NCBI GenBank assembly: GCA_964016875.1
Contig: OZ024736.1
Coordinates: 42,068,707-42,132,706, forward strand
DNA from: Fallopia convolvulus
Lineage: Eukaryota > Streptophyta > Magnoliopsida > Caryophyllales > Polygonaceae
Direction: 5' to 3'
DNA: 64,000 bases
Shown here piece after piece: positions 31,262 through 42,517 of the stretch. Both the position numbers and the translations under genes were made by a program. Within the stretch, counting starts at the first letter, position 1; each line of letters opens with the position of its first letter. The notes beneath the pieces were generated by a model. That model did no database searches, had not been told where the DNA came from, and was given only the letters and a program-made list of their open reading frames with translations.

Positions 31262-32140
31262 TTAAAATTGAGGCCCGGCCCCATTCCCACCACCACCACC
31301 ACTTCCGCCGCCGCTCCAGGCAAACGCATCTCCACCAGGGTAATTCGTGCTATTATAACTCCCTGGCCCTGCACCAGCTGGATTCATACCAAGGTTATAA
31401 AAAGGCACCGCCCCACTCCCTCCGCCGCTCCCCGTCACCTCTGACGACGATTGCGACGCCGCCGACTGCTGCTGCGCACTCGGAGCCGCCGCGGGAGGCG
31501 GCGGCGGCGTGGTGGTCTCCTCCTCTTCAAGCGGAAGCCGATCGAACACCGCGTTCGCAAACGAAGCCGCCATCAGCACCACCGGGCCACCCGACGCCAC
31601 CAGCGGGCCCACCACGCGCCCGCCCACCACCTGCCCCTGCGGCCCCGCCAGATAAATCGTCAGCCCCCCGGACCCCGGGGGCGCCGGCGGCGGCAGCGCC
31701 GTCCCCGTCATCGACAGTATCTCGAACCTCCCATGCAGGGTGACCGCCGCCGGCGCCGCCCCGCCGGGCCCCGAGGCCGGCTGGCGGATGCTGACGTTGG
31801 TGACGGCGCCCGTCCCGCTGAGCACGCAAACCCCCCTGCCTCTCCGGAGAGCATAGGTGGTGACGGACTCCACGACGTCGGCGCCAGCGGAGATCTCGAG
31901 CACGTGGGAGCGGAGGGCGTTGGGGGTGTCGCGTGTGATGACGATGGGCGGCTTGGGCTTGTTCTTGGAGCCCGCGGGCCTGCCACGTGGACGCCGCCCG
32001 GTGCTCCGTGTCCCGCCCGAGCCGGAGTCGCCGGCGGAGCTTGTTGGAGCGGATGGCTTGGTGTCGGTTTCGGGCGGCGTTAGAAGCTGTTGCGCGTAGC
32101 GGATGTTGTTGGTGGGGCTCTGTTCTAACCCGCCTGCCAT
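31262..32140 (-). CDS. AHL: AT-hook motif nuclear-localised (AHL) protein
   Basis: An intronless 292-aa protein from the ATG at 32140; a GTG two codons upstream is not used. The AT-hook RRPRGRPAGSKNKPKPP spans about 49-65 and binds the minor groove of AT-rich DNA. The PPC/DUF296 domain follows (about 75-200): LRSHVLEISAGADVVESVTT, VLSGTGAVTNVSIRQPA, LHGRFEILSMTGT and GPLVASGGPVVLMAASFAN. Single RGRP-GSKNK hook and no intron are typical of clade A plant AHLs, nuclear matrix-associated regulators of growth that assemble as multimers. The C-terminus is low-complexity, rich in Ser, Gly, Pro and Gln. Codon use is very GC-rich compared with flanking DNA. Confidence 0.95.
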   Translation of the reverse strand: MAGGLEQSPTNNIRYAQQLLTPPETDTKPSAPTSSAGDSGSGGTRSTGRRPRGRPAGSKNKPKPPIVITRDTPNALRSHVLEISAGADVVESVTTYALRRGRGVCVLSGTGAVTNVSIRQPASGPGGAAPAAVTLHGRFEILSMTGTALPPPAPPGSGGLTIYLAGPQGQVVGGRVVGPLVASGGPVVLMAASFANAVFDRLPLEEEETTTPPPPPAAAPSAQQQSAASQSSSEVTGSGGGSGAVPFYNLGMNPAGAGPGSYNSTNYPGGDAFAWSGGGSGGGGGNGAGPQF

Positions 32141-32235
32141 TTTCACACCTAATCGATTGCTTTGTTGTGGATCCGTTTTTCCCCAAATTTGCAGACTCTT
32201 TGTTTGCCTTGTCTTGTGGGTTTAGGGTGGCTTGG

Positions 32236-32243
32236 CTATATAC
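32236..32243 (-). promoter_or_regulatory. TATA box of the AHL gene
   Basis: GTATATAG on the minus strand about 95 bases upstream of the ATG. Confidence 0.6.
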
Positions 32244-32249
32244 TGAGGC

Positions 32250-32906
32250 AGCAGAAGAAAAAGAAAACAGGTGTCTGCAGAGTGAGGAGGAGTCAGCTCA
32301 AATGTAAACCCACCAATCTCAAGGAGTGAGCATGATGCTTTAATTTATGGGGATTAAGAATTTTTGTACAATCTCCATGTATGCGTCGTAGTTAGCTTCA
32401 GCTTTAGCTTGTGTTGTGTGTGTAGCCAATTCAAATTGAGTGTCAGCTTTGGAACGGAATTGACTGACCCAGTTGGCCTGGCTAGCTCGTTGGGCTAAAT
32501 TTGGTGCAATTGATGAGCACTTGTGGGCAGGGTTTTGTATGGATTTTTCGGTTGAAAAGGAAAGAAGAAGACTTTGCAAGAGGGAAAGTATAGGAGTAGG
32601 GGACTCAAGGTTTATATATAAAGGAAATTAATGGGGATATGTGATTTGGAGGATATTGTTTGTGGTTAAAGGGTGACCCTGAAAGATTCTTGCGTACTAG
32701 GAGAGTATGATAAGTCACTATCATAAACAAGTGTAACCCCAACGACAAATTTATTAAATATTTTAGGAGGTGTGCTCTATGTCTTGAACCATTTTTTTTG
32801 AGTTTTTTCGGCACATCTGCAATTTTCAATTATTCACAACCCTTCTTTATCTTCTTTTTTAATGTACAACCCCTCTTTTAGAACGTGTTAAAATATAACT
32901 TCTCAA
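32250..32906 (-). other. AHL upstream region, possible distal promoter
   Basis: A second TATA-like TTTATATATAAA near 32609-32620 is followed on the minus strand by a CT-rich, start-codon-poor stretch resembling a plant leader. It could be an alternative AHL promoter with a longer leader. A 79-codon frame here starts with TTG and has no recognised domain. Confidence 0.3.
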
Positions 32907-33870
32907 TCTATAACTATATATTAAAGTTGTCCCTTTTTGAGCCACCAGAACGATTCTGGCCCCGCCTCATATTTACAAAATTAATCTTTATTTTTAATAT
33001 TTTAATTTTTTCTTATTAAATTTTTCTTTAACTATTTAAATCTATCTTTAATATCAAACAAATATCTATTTAGTATAACAATATCTTATGAAAACTTTCT
33101 TATTCAAATATTTAAAATTAAAGATAAAAAATTTGATACATATTTTTAAATAAGCATAAATATCTTTTATCTTTTAGCATGATGTCTTTTCAGGAATTTA
33201 TTTATAAATATATTTTTTCTTTTATAATAAAAAATTAATGAAAAATACTTATAATGTTTAAAAATAATAAAAATAGGTAATATCTATAACTATGTATTAA
33301 AGTTGCACATTTTCGAACCACCAAAACGATTCTAGCCCCACCTCATATTTAAAAAAATTAATTTTTATTTCTATTATTATAACTTCTTTCTATTAAACTC
33401 TTTTTAACTATTTAAATTTATCTCTAACATTAAACAAATATCTATTTAGTATAAAAATATTTTTAAAAGTTTACTTATACAAGTATTTAAAATTAAAGAT
33501 AAAATATTTTAAAATAAATATAAATATTTTAGCATATATTTGCTGATGAATTATTTTATAGATATATAGTGATTTTCTTTTATAAAAAAAATTAATGATA
33601 AATATTTATAATTTTTAAAATTAATAAAATTAGATAATAAAATATTTATTAGATATATTGAAATATTTGATAAACTATAAATTTGTGTACATGAAAAGTA
33701 ATTTAATATGATGAATCTAATATTTAATTAAAAAATTATATATATTCTATGAGCAATAAATTACTTATGTTAAAGTTTATATTATATTTTTATTTATTTA
33801 TTAATACCCTATTTATAATGTTTATAAAATATCAAATTGTAGTCGTACATGGTACGACGGGTAAAACTAG
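32907..33870 (+). mobile_element. Non-autonomous Helitron with duplicated 5' end
   Basis: The start TCTATAACTATATATTAAAG follows an A; the end is a hairpin GTCGTAC-ATG-GTACGAC (33842-33858), then eight bases and CTAG (33867-33870) followed by T. Insertion between A and T with TC...hairpin...CTAG defines a plant Helitron. There is no coding. A second 5'-like end (TCTATAACTATGTATTAAAG) lies near 33285, and the ~380 bp after each start are diverged direct repeats. Confidence 0.9.
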
Positions 33871-34866
33871 TCTTACTTAAATTTGAGCTAAAAAAGTTTA
33901 GAATATAATTAATTATGATAAAATTTTATTAGACTTTCTGTTGAGTCACTAAACATTTTATGATAACGTTAATTTCATTGAGCTATAAGTTAGGCTTATT
34001 TATACATATTGTACTCGTATTTATATGGTCTCTAATCTATCGACCCATAAACTTTAACATGATAACAGAGTGAATCCGGTTTTAGGTTTGTGTTCTAGCA
34101 CACTATGTTAAGGTTGCTGAAAACTTTTCCACAATCTAGCTAGTACATTAAGATCATATAAGAGCTACTTAAAATACTGAGATATATATAGGTTCAACTA
34201 GCTAGTTAAGATTGCCAAAACCTTTGAGGTCAAGTGGTAATCATGTGGGATACCGAGTTTTGTTATTTGCCCGTCATATATCGTCCGACAACAGTGAAAC
34301 AAAGAAACATGCTTCGATTCCTTTTTAAAGAAGAAAAAGGTGAAAATGAACATGTCTTCCCTTTTACTGTAGTGGCATGCCATGCTACTACCTTTATTTA
34401 TTCATTTTTCCACTATCGATCCGATTTTTGGATCTCTTGGTGGAGCAAGTGTGTTGAAGGAATTCGACCTTTTGATTCCTTGAATGGGGTTGAATTCAAA
34501 CAAGCATATGTAAATTAAGAAAGATTAAAGATGGGAGAAACTTTCATATCAATGAGACAAGCAAGTACAAAAAAAGTGAACTAAAGCTGCCAAGAGAAAT
34601 CTTTCATTGCAAATCAAACATATGCTTTCTTGAGCTTCAAGGCATGCAAGGATTTTTGCATGCTTTTTATAAAGGGGATTGATTGTGGGAGGAATACTGT
34701 GGACAGAAACCTCGCTCGATCAGTTCCTTTCGGCTAGATTCACCGTTACTCGATCGTTAGCCTTTGCGCACAAATTATATAACCTAGCTACTTGTTAACT
34801 TATATTTGCCTTTTTCTTATTGGAAACTTTTCAAATGAAACTTTTAGAGACTGATAAACTTAAATT
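33871..34866. other. Intergenic, nothing assigned
   Basis: A 94-codon frame (34234) is present but unconvincing. No repeat boundary seen. Confidence 0.4.
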
Positions 34867-35412
34867 GAAAGTTTGTAGGTCATAACCAGGGTCGTGCATA
34901 TACAAATTTAGTGGGGTTCCATCTAAAATTAATTGACAATAAGAAGGGTAACTCACTAGGTTATATAACGGGTAATCCCAACTTTTATATGTGAGATGGG
35001 TATATTCTAACATGTTCTCGCAAGTGCAACTGGCCTAGCCCAGTTGACATTGGACAAAGTGACGGATCTAGCATCTCAATCTCTTTTTATAGCTAGTCTG
35101 GTAATTGTGAAAGTGACGGGTGGTGGCATCTTAGTCTATTTTTAGCCAACTCAACCCCAAGAACGAGTGGGTAGCAGCTACTGCTAAACACAAGCCCAAC
35201 AAGCCAAGAAACGGGTCTAGGATCACCATACATGCTCTAATACTATGTGAAAGTCTATGGGCCATAACAAGGGGTCGTGCATACGTAAGCCTAGTACACA
35301 AGCTCAGTAGAGTTCTATCCTAAAACCAATTGACAATAGGAAGAAAAACCCACTATGTTATATTGTGGTCTTGTTTAATCCCAACTTTTGTATTCATATA
35401 TGTATGTTCTGT
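34867..35412 (-). mobile_element. Second TRIM-type retrotransposon
   Basis: Direct repeats at about 34867-35012 and 35248-35412 share GGTCGTGCAT, AATTGACAATA and CCCAACTTTT and are related to the LTRs at 845-1457. GCTCTAATACTATG before the right repeat is a decayed complement of the initiator tRNA-Met primer site; CAAGTGCAACTGGCCTAGCC follows the left repeat as in the first copy. Interior of about 235 bp lacks coding. Confidence 0.65.
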
Positions 35413-35779
35413 TATGCTTAATTACAAGTGATATATTTTCTATAAATAATGTAAGTGTTCTTTTGCAATCTTTGCTCTGTATTCAAGAATGTTGAAGAAA
35501 TGTAAAGAGAATGAAACTCTCAATAAGTGTTATGAATTTGCCCCTTTATTGAGAATAACAAGAGGTTGAAGAAGAGTTTTTTAATTGTAAAATTAAATAT
35601 TTTCATATTTATTTTACAATGTAGAGTTAGGATCAAATAATGATAAAACTTAAGGTGTGAAATATGAGCAAATGTGCGACGTTAGATCTAGAAAATCAAC
35701 GACTATAGAAAGGCTCACTTTCTTTCATAACTTGTTAATGATAGGGACATTTTTGTCTTTGTACATTTTAGAATAAAAG

Positions 35780-36032
35780 AATGACCTAATGACTTGTCTT
35801 CCTCCTTTGGATCCGCGAGAGAGATGTCCTCTCTCAGCTTGCACTAGAGGTTTCATCTTGAATCCGGCAAGGACAAGAGTCACAACTCTAATGTCCCCTT
35901 CTTCTCCCTCGTCACAATAATCTGTTGCCTCACCTACACTCAGATCATGTACTTCCTACAACCTCTCGACACTGCCGCCCTCCCCAAGAATATCGAACTT
36001 TTCCGATTCTCTCTCCTCCTCTTTGACGAGCA
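35780..36032 (+). pseudogene. Gene-like fragment split by a hAT element
   Basis: A stretch near 35935-36030 reads YTQIMYFLQPLDTAALPK then NIELFRFSLLLFDEHLT, with codon-like composition and higher GC than its flanks. It stops where the 36041 element begins; EEKSSTFRKPAKAV can be read beyond its far end at 36691. I do not recognise the parent. It may be a decayed host gene. Confidence 0.3.
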
Positions 36033-36040
36033 CCTCACAC

Positions 36041-36680
36041 CAGGGGCGGAGGGATGTGGTGCCCAGTGGGGGTTGTAGCCCTCACTGGAATTTAAAAAAA
36101 AATTAAAAAAATATAAAATATTATTATTATATAAAGTATTACTCTTTTTGTGTCTTAAAACATGTCATTTTAGTCTATTTTCCATTATTTATAAAAACAT
36201 GTCTTTTAATATTTTTCCCATCATTTTTCAAATTTATCTCTACTTTATAGGAGTAATAATTACACTAAGAGTACACATTTTTTCAAATGTAGGGATAATT
36301 TTGGTAAAAAAACTCATTTCTTATGTAGTTGGCTAAAAGGACAACTTTTGAGAAACGGAGGGAGTAGTATTACACATATCAATAATTAAACATGCACTAT
36401 ATATATTGTTAAATACACCCAAATGGCTCCCAACTTCCAATTGGCAAATTTTTTTTTTGAAAATATAAAAAAACTAAATTATTTGACTAGAAAAAAAAAA
36501 CCAAATTAATTTATTTTTATGAAAAAACGGTTCTCATATATAAAAAATAATTTTTATACAAAATTTTATGAAAAAATACAAAAAAAAATTGTTCAAATTT
36601 TTTTATATAAAAAATATAATTTTTGTCTTTTGTAAATAAAAATTTAGCCCCACTGGAATATATTTCTAGTTAGGCCACTA
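36041..36680. mobile_element. hAT-like non-autonomous element, CAGGGGC family (copy 2)
   Basis: Starts CAGGGGCGGAGGGATG; inverse end starts TAGTGGCCTAAC. Flanks CCTCACAC (36033-36040) and CCTCACGC (36681-36688) form an 8-bp duplication with one mismatch, the hAT size. Subterminal GTGAGGGCTACA and TTTAGCCCCACTGGAATAT surround an AT-rich core. A Stowaway-like MITE sits inside. Confidence 0.8.
36142..36364. mobile_element. Stowaway-like MITE nested in hAT-like element
   Basis: TA-CTCTTTTTGTGTCTTAAAAC at the left and AGAAACGGAGGGAG-TA at the right: decayed inverted ends of the CTCCCTCCGT type with TA duplication, 223 bp. Confidence 0.7.
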
Positions 36681-36688
36681 CCTCACGC

Positions 36689-37444
36689 CCGAAGAAAAGT
36701 CGTCTACTTTTCGAAAACCTGCCAAAGCAGTTGATGGCTCCCCGAAGTCGCCATTTTGCATCTCCCGTTTGGTCTTATGAGATTTACGTGGCATGGAATG
36801 ATTGGATTTTGCTTCAGGGAACCATTTTTTATTGAATGAGGACTAAAACAAGTTAGTGTTTGTGATGTTAAGATGGATAAAGTAATTGGATTTGATTGGT
36901 TCAACCTCCATCTTGGAATACAATTACATAGCTAAAATTATGTGTTTGCTCAATAAAGAAACTATGTTTTTTCTGTATTTGCTATACCTGTATTTCCATA
37001 TTTCCGCTGCTTAGAAAACAGTCAGATTAATGTTTCTAACTCTTGATTAACACGTACGTACGATCCAACACCGACCCTCGTTTCTCGTTTCTTCGTAATT
37101 AGAGAAGGAGAAAGGCTTGGAAGCTAAGGGTGCATATACGTACATATGCATGTATCAGTGGGAAGGAGACAGGATTATTTGTGGAAGTTTGTCAGACACG
37201 TGAAGATGAGCACTACTTCACTAGTGTTGGTGTCTCTTTATATATGGGAGATGCATTAATTCATCGGAAATTGCCGTCTCTAACGTCTAATGTCCCACTT
37301 CCCTTCTCGATCTACATCTACCCAGGGACATGATAAATTGACATTGTATTACGCTAGTTAATTAATCTGACACTACTTGCTTAATTAATCTATTCAATTA
37401 ATTTGACACAACTTGCTTAATCTATTCAATTCATGTTGTGTATG
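36689..37444. other. Intergenic, nothing assigned
   Basis: Short frames only. Confidence 0.4.
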
Positions 37445-37447
37445 TTA

Positions 37448-37734
37448 GAGTATGCGTAGTGGTTGTCCAAAATTTTTGGTCATCTAATTATAAAAATACA
37501 TGTTTATTATATCATTCTATTTGATTAACTAAAAAAGAAAAAATATATTATATTTTAACACTTGTCAAATTGTTGTGCAATGACCAACAATGATTAAGAT
37601 GGTTTTTAGGCATCATGATGCCCAAAATTTTAACTTTTTTAGACCAAAATTTTCTCTCTTTTAGTATTATTTTATGATAAAAAATATTATCTCTTTTCTA
37701 TGACCAAAAACTTGGGCAACTACTACACGTAATC
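37448..37734. mobile_element. Tourist-like (PIF/Harbinger) MITE
   Basis: Inverted ends GAGTATGCGTAGTGGTTG and GATTACGTGTAGTAGTTG (about 40 bp in all), flanked by TTA at 37445-37447 and 37735-37737. 287 bp, AT-rich, no coding. Confidence 0.8.
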
Positions 37735-37750
37735 TTAGTGAAGCAAATAC

Positions 37751-38397
37751 TGAAGGGTTTTTAGATGCGTATAAGCGGAATTTCAGAAATAATTTCTTGC
37801 ACCTAAACATGGATCTAAAGCATTCTTGATTAGAGACAAAATTAGGGTTAGTAGAATACCTCTTGATGCGTAATTAGGGTTCTTCCTTCGAGAGAAAAAG
37901 TCTCAATTGTGACTTCTCTAATTAGTCCACACGAGTACGGGATCGGGATCTCCTTCGCTTCCGATTGCTAGATCGAAGTGCCAAAGACTAGAAAAAGTTG
38001 GAAGAAGAGAGTCTCTTTTTCTTACGTAAAACTTATGAAACCCTAGATCTCTTCTTCCCTTTAAAGGCCTTATATATTTATTTCCCCAAATAAATATATC
38101 CTTTTAATTCTCAATAATATCTAATATATTTATTGATAATTAACTCTTTTCTTATTGGACTAAAACTCTATGTCTGACAAAGACTTTTAGCCCGCTGATC
38201 CAGCCCGTCAACTCAATGTGTGTGACCTCATAGGACCCGTTTATAATAGCTATGAATTAAACTATTTAACCCATTAATCGTAGTTGGTTTCTAGCAAAAC
38301 ACTACGACTCCTAAAATAAACGGATTGAATCTCTCTATCAATCGTCCTATTCCATGTTCGGTAATTGCAACTTTTATTAAAGGACACAATTCCTTCA
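37751..38397 (-). repeat. Copia 3' LTR
   Basis: Left end of the minus-strand element; near-identical to 45028-45673 and to the solo LTR at 1837. Confidence 0.95.
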
Positions 38398-38412
38398 ATC
38401 TCCCACTTGTCC
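38398..38412 (-). other. Copia polypurine tract
   Basis: On the minus strand ACAAGTGGGAGAT directly precedes the 3' LTR, the usual plus-strand primer of Copia elements. Confidence 0.8.
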
Positions 38413-39213
38413 TTGAAAACAAGTGTGCAATTTTAAGATACTTACTTGATGATATGGTGACATTCATATCTCTCATCAAATATGTTTCTTGAATACCTGA
38501 GTTCGAACTATCAAATAACGAATGATTACAATTAATCCATTCGAGCATGGCCATGCATTTTCTAGTTCTAGCTCTTCAAGTGGCCTAGACACCATTCCTT
38601 TTCATGTATCAATGTATGCATGAATAAGGAGGACTTTTCCAATCTTGTATGACTATGGCTCCCACTCAACTTTTGGCAATCCCAATAATTGCTTTTATAA
38701 CCCCCTTTTACGGAGAGCGTTTAACAATATTAAAGACATACCAATCATCAACTAGAAAACATAACATACTCATGTTTAAGGAATCCACCAAACATGGTTC
38801 ACCTTAAAAACTCTACAATCCCTTTTGGAGAGTCTTAAGGTTGGTCTGTCCGATATGTATCATCCATACATATCTATGTAATTGACTGGACATCTCTATG
38901 TCCCTATAGCACATGAAACCTTGAGCTATCAGTCAATGTACAATATAGCTATAAATGAAATCATCTATGTCCTATTTGATGACTCAAACTATGGACGTGC
39001 AATAATTCATAACTGTAGTACACTTAATGGGGTTTCATTCACCAAAACACTTAAGGTGAGACAATTTACGAACTATGAATTATTCGGACATATTATTCAA
39101 TACTAATTAATATAATGTATAAATAAGAATAAAATATCATATATATTATCATAAAGTCAAACATAAACAAGAGTCCAACACTCTAAGCAGAAATAATGTA
39201 ATACAAAGAAATC

Positions 39214-39909
39214 TCACAACCATTCACCAATGTGTTTGAGACCCTTAGCCCTAGTGTGACTATCATGCTTAGCCCTAGGCATAGGTTTAGTCAAAGGATC
39301 TGCAATATTGTCATCTGTATGCACCTTACACATCTTGATGTTACCTCCAGCAACTATGTGTCGAATAAGATGATACTTCCTCATAACATGTCTAGATTTG
39401 GAGTTTGAACTTGGTTCCTTGTCTTGGGCTATGGCACCATTGTTATCACAATAGATGTCAATAGGCTCAGAAATACTAGGAACAATGCCAAGCTCGTCTA
39501 GAAACTTCCTTATCCAAACAGCCTCTTTCGCAGCTTCACTAGCAGCAATATACTCGGCCTCAGTCGTAGAATCAGCTATTGTATCTTGCTTGGAGCTCTT
39601 CCAGCTCACAGCTCCTCCATTAAGAATGAAGACATATCCCAATTGAGACTCAAAGCCATCTCGGTCAGTCTGGAAGCTAGCATCAGTATATCCTTTAACG
39701 ACTAAATTGTCATCACCCCCATATACTAAGAAATCATCCTTGGTTCTTCTTAAGTACTTTAGGATGTTCTTAGCTGCACACCAATGTGCCTCTCCTGGAT
39801 TTGATTGATATCTGCTACACATGCTCAAAGCAAATGCAACATCAGGACGTGTACATACCATGGCATACATGATAGATCCTATAGCAGAAGCATAAGGAAT
39901 CTTACTCAT
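39214..39909 (-). pseudogene. Copia RNase H domain
   Basis: Starting MSKIPYASAIGSIMYAMVCT, then VKGYTDASFQTDRDGFESQL, STTEAEYIAASEAAKEAVWI and IDIYCDNNGAIAQ: Asp, Glu, Asp of the RNase H site, ending KVHTDDNIADPLTKPMPR. It is separated from the RT frame by a frameshift near 39965 and a TGA near 39927. Confidence 0.93.
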
Positions 39910-39956
39910 TTTATCAAGCTCAGCATGTGTTCAAGGACATTGCTTCTTGTTTAGAT

Positions 39957-40808
39957 TTATGCCATGTGTATGGGCAAAAAACCCTTCTTGGAATTCTGCA
40001 TATTGAATCTTTCAAGAACCTTATCTATATAAGTTCCTTGACATAATCCAAGCAATCTCTTAGATCTATCCCTATAGATTTTTATTCCAAGTATGTACTC
40101 TGCCTCTCCAAAGTCTTTCATTGAGAAACATTTCTTCAGCCATTCCTTAACGGACTCTAGCATCGGAATGTCATTCCCAATAAGCAGTATGCCATCCACA
40201 TACAAGACTAAGAGAGCCACCTTACTCCCACTAAACTTCTTGTATACACAAGGATCCTCTTCACACCTGATGAAATCAAACTCTTTGATCTTTTCATCAA
40301 AACGAAGATTCCAACTCCTAGATGCTTGCTTAAGCCCATAGATAGATCTCTTAAGCTTACACACCTTCCCAGCATAATCTGGATCCTCAAAACCCTCTGG
40401 TTGTGTCATATACACATCCTCTTCCAAAATACCATTCAGAAAAGCGGTTTTAACATCCATTTGCCAAATCTCATAATCATAATAAGCGGGAATAGCTAGG
40501 ATTATCCTTATGGATCTAATCATGACAACTGGTGAAAATGTTTCATCATAGTCAATACCATGAATCTGTTTAAAACCTTTAGCAACTAATCTTGCTTTGT
40601 ATACAGATACATTTCCATTTTTGTCAGTCTTAAGTTTGAAAACCCATTTGCATCCAATGGGTTTTACCCCATCTGGCAAATCTGTCAAGTCCCAGACTTG
40701 ATTTTCAAACATGGAATCCATTTCAGATTTCATGGCCTGAAGCCATTTCTTGGAGTCTGGACCCGTCGTTGCTTGTTTATAGGTAGCAGGCTCACCATGT
40801 TCTAACAT
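39957..40808 (-). pseudogene. Copia reverse transcriptase domain
   Basis: WLQAMKSEMDSMFENQVWDL, CKWVFKLKTDKNGNVSVYKA, RLVAKGFKQIHGIDYDETFS, WQMDVKTAFLNGILEEDVYM and QPEGF are the standard motifs. The catalytic box reads YVDGILLIGND: YVDG in place of YVDD, so the second metal-binding aspartate is gone. Upstream the same frame is cut by a TGA at about 40846. Confidence 0.95.
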
Positions 40809-40847
40809 TAGAACATCAAGGCTTTCGGTCGAGATGAAATCATCATA

Positions 40848-41288
40848 TCATCTTGGCTGAAACCTTTGCCTGTTTGATCTACGTAGGAGTTCAACTGGTT
40901 CAACAACTGGGATTTCAACATTTTCCACAACTATTTGTGGATCTGCTTCTTGAGCAATTTGTTCAGGTTCTTGGATAACATCAGATCCTTGGCCTTCAAA
41001 CAAATCCATCTCATCATCGACATCAACTATGTCATCATGTTGTTGTGTTTGTTGCTTTTCATCAAGAATCGGTTCAAGATGAATATTTCTCCCACTTGAC
41101 TTTTTGGAAATAAACTCTCTTTCCAAAAAGACACTATCCCTTGCAACAAACACCTTTTGTGCAGCGGGATTGTAGAAATAATATCCAAAACTACCTTTAG
41201 GATATCCTATAAAATAGCATTTGTCTGATTTAGGTGCAAGCTTATCAGTTTGTAAACGCTTTACATAAGCTTCACCCCCCCCCCCCAT
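40848..41288 (-). pseudogene. Copia integrase C-terminal region
   Basis: DKLAPKSDKCYFIGYPKGSF and YYFYNPAAQKVFVARDSVFL are the integrase-to-RT connector typical of Copia. A run of 12 C at 41275-41286 marks a frame break from the integrase core, and a TGA ends it before RT. Confidence 0.88.
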
Positions 41289-42517
41289 ATTTTTAGAAAA
41301 GACAACTTTGGAACTTTTTCAGTCCATATCTCATATGGGGTCTTGTCTACAGTCCTTGACGGAGTCCTGTTTAGTGTAAATACATCAATCGTGAGTGCAT
41401 ATCCCCAAAAGGATACTGGAAGGTCAGTAAAACTCATCATAGATCGAACTATGTCCAACAAGGTCCTGTTTCTTCTTTCAGACACACCATTCAATTGTGG
41501 TGTCCTTGGAGTAGACAATTGTGTTACAATCCCACAATTTTTCAAATGATGATCAAATTCATGGCTTAAGTATTCACCACCACGATCGGATCGAAGTGCT
41601 TTTATCCTTTTGCCAGTTTGAGTCTCTACTTCATTTTGGAATTCTTTGAACTTTTCAAAGGCTTCAGATTTATGTGACATAAGATAAATATACCCATGTC
41701 TGCTCATGTCATCAGTAAATGTAATGAAATATCTATAGCCACCTCTAGCTTCTGTACTCATTGGCCCACATACATCAGTATGTATTATGGCCAAAAGTTC
41801 ATTAGCCCTTTCATTTGTTCCTTTGAAAGGTGACCTTGTCATCTTGCCCATCAAGCATGATTCACATAAATCAATAGATTCACAATCCATATCTTTTAGA
41901 ATTCCATCTTTATGGATCTTCTTCATGCGATTCAAGCTAATATGACCTAAACGACAATGCCATAGATAGGACTCACTCAAACAATTTGATTTTTGCCTTT
42001 TAGTATTAATATTATACAATTCTGATTTAAGATCTAATACAAAAAGTCCATTAACCATTGGAGCACAAGCATAGAAGATTCCATTCTTAAAAACAGACAT
42101 ACTTCCATTCTTAATATCAAACTCAAATCCTTCAGAATGTAAACTTGAAACTGAAACAAGGTTTTTAGTAATAGTAGGAACAAAATAATAATTACTTAGT
42201 TTCAAAACTAAACCAGAAGGTAAAGATAAACTAAAATCTCCTACGGTAAGCGCAGCAACCCTTGCTCCATTTCCAACGCGTAGGTCTATTTCTCCTTTCT
42301 CCAACTGCCTCCTACTTCTTAGTCCATGCACATTCGAAATAATGTGAGAACCACATCCGGTATCTAATACCCAAGTAGTAGCATTGGTTGTTAAAATTTC
42401 AATAACATTAATACCTGAACTCATAGTTCCATTCTTCTTGTCCTCCAAGTGCTTGGGACAATTCCTCTTCCAGTGTCCTTTGGCCTTGCAATAGAAGCAA
42501 TCATGGTCACTAGCCAC
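41261..42517 (-). pseudogene. Copia gag knuckle, protease, integrase core
   Basis: CFYCKAKGHWKRNC is the CCHC zinc knuckle of gag. ATTWVLDTGCGSHI is the protease site, here DTGC (DSG/DTG class). LWHCRLGHISLNRM and LCESCLMGKMTRS are the integrase HHCC finger. IIHTDVCGPM, LRSDRGGEY and RTPQLNGVSERRN hold the D, D, E catalytic residues. The frame is shifted relative to gag near 42555-42575. Confidence 0.95.

Noticed and set aside
31451..32186. Open frames of 210 and 219 codons over the AHL gene
   Set aside because: Out-of-frame shadows in GC-rich coding DNA; the AT-hook and PPC frame is clearly the real one.
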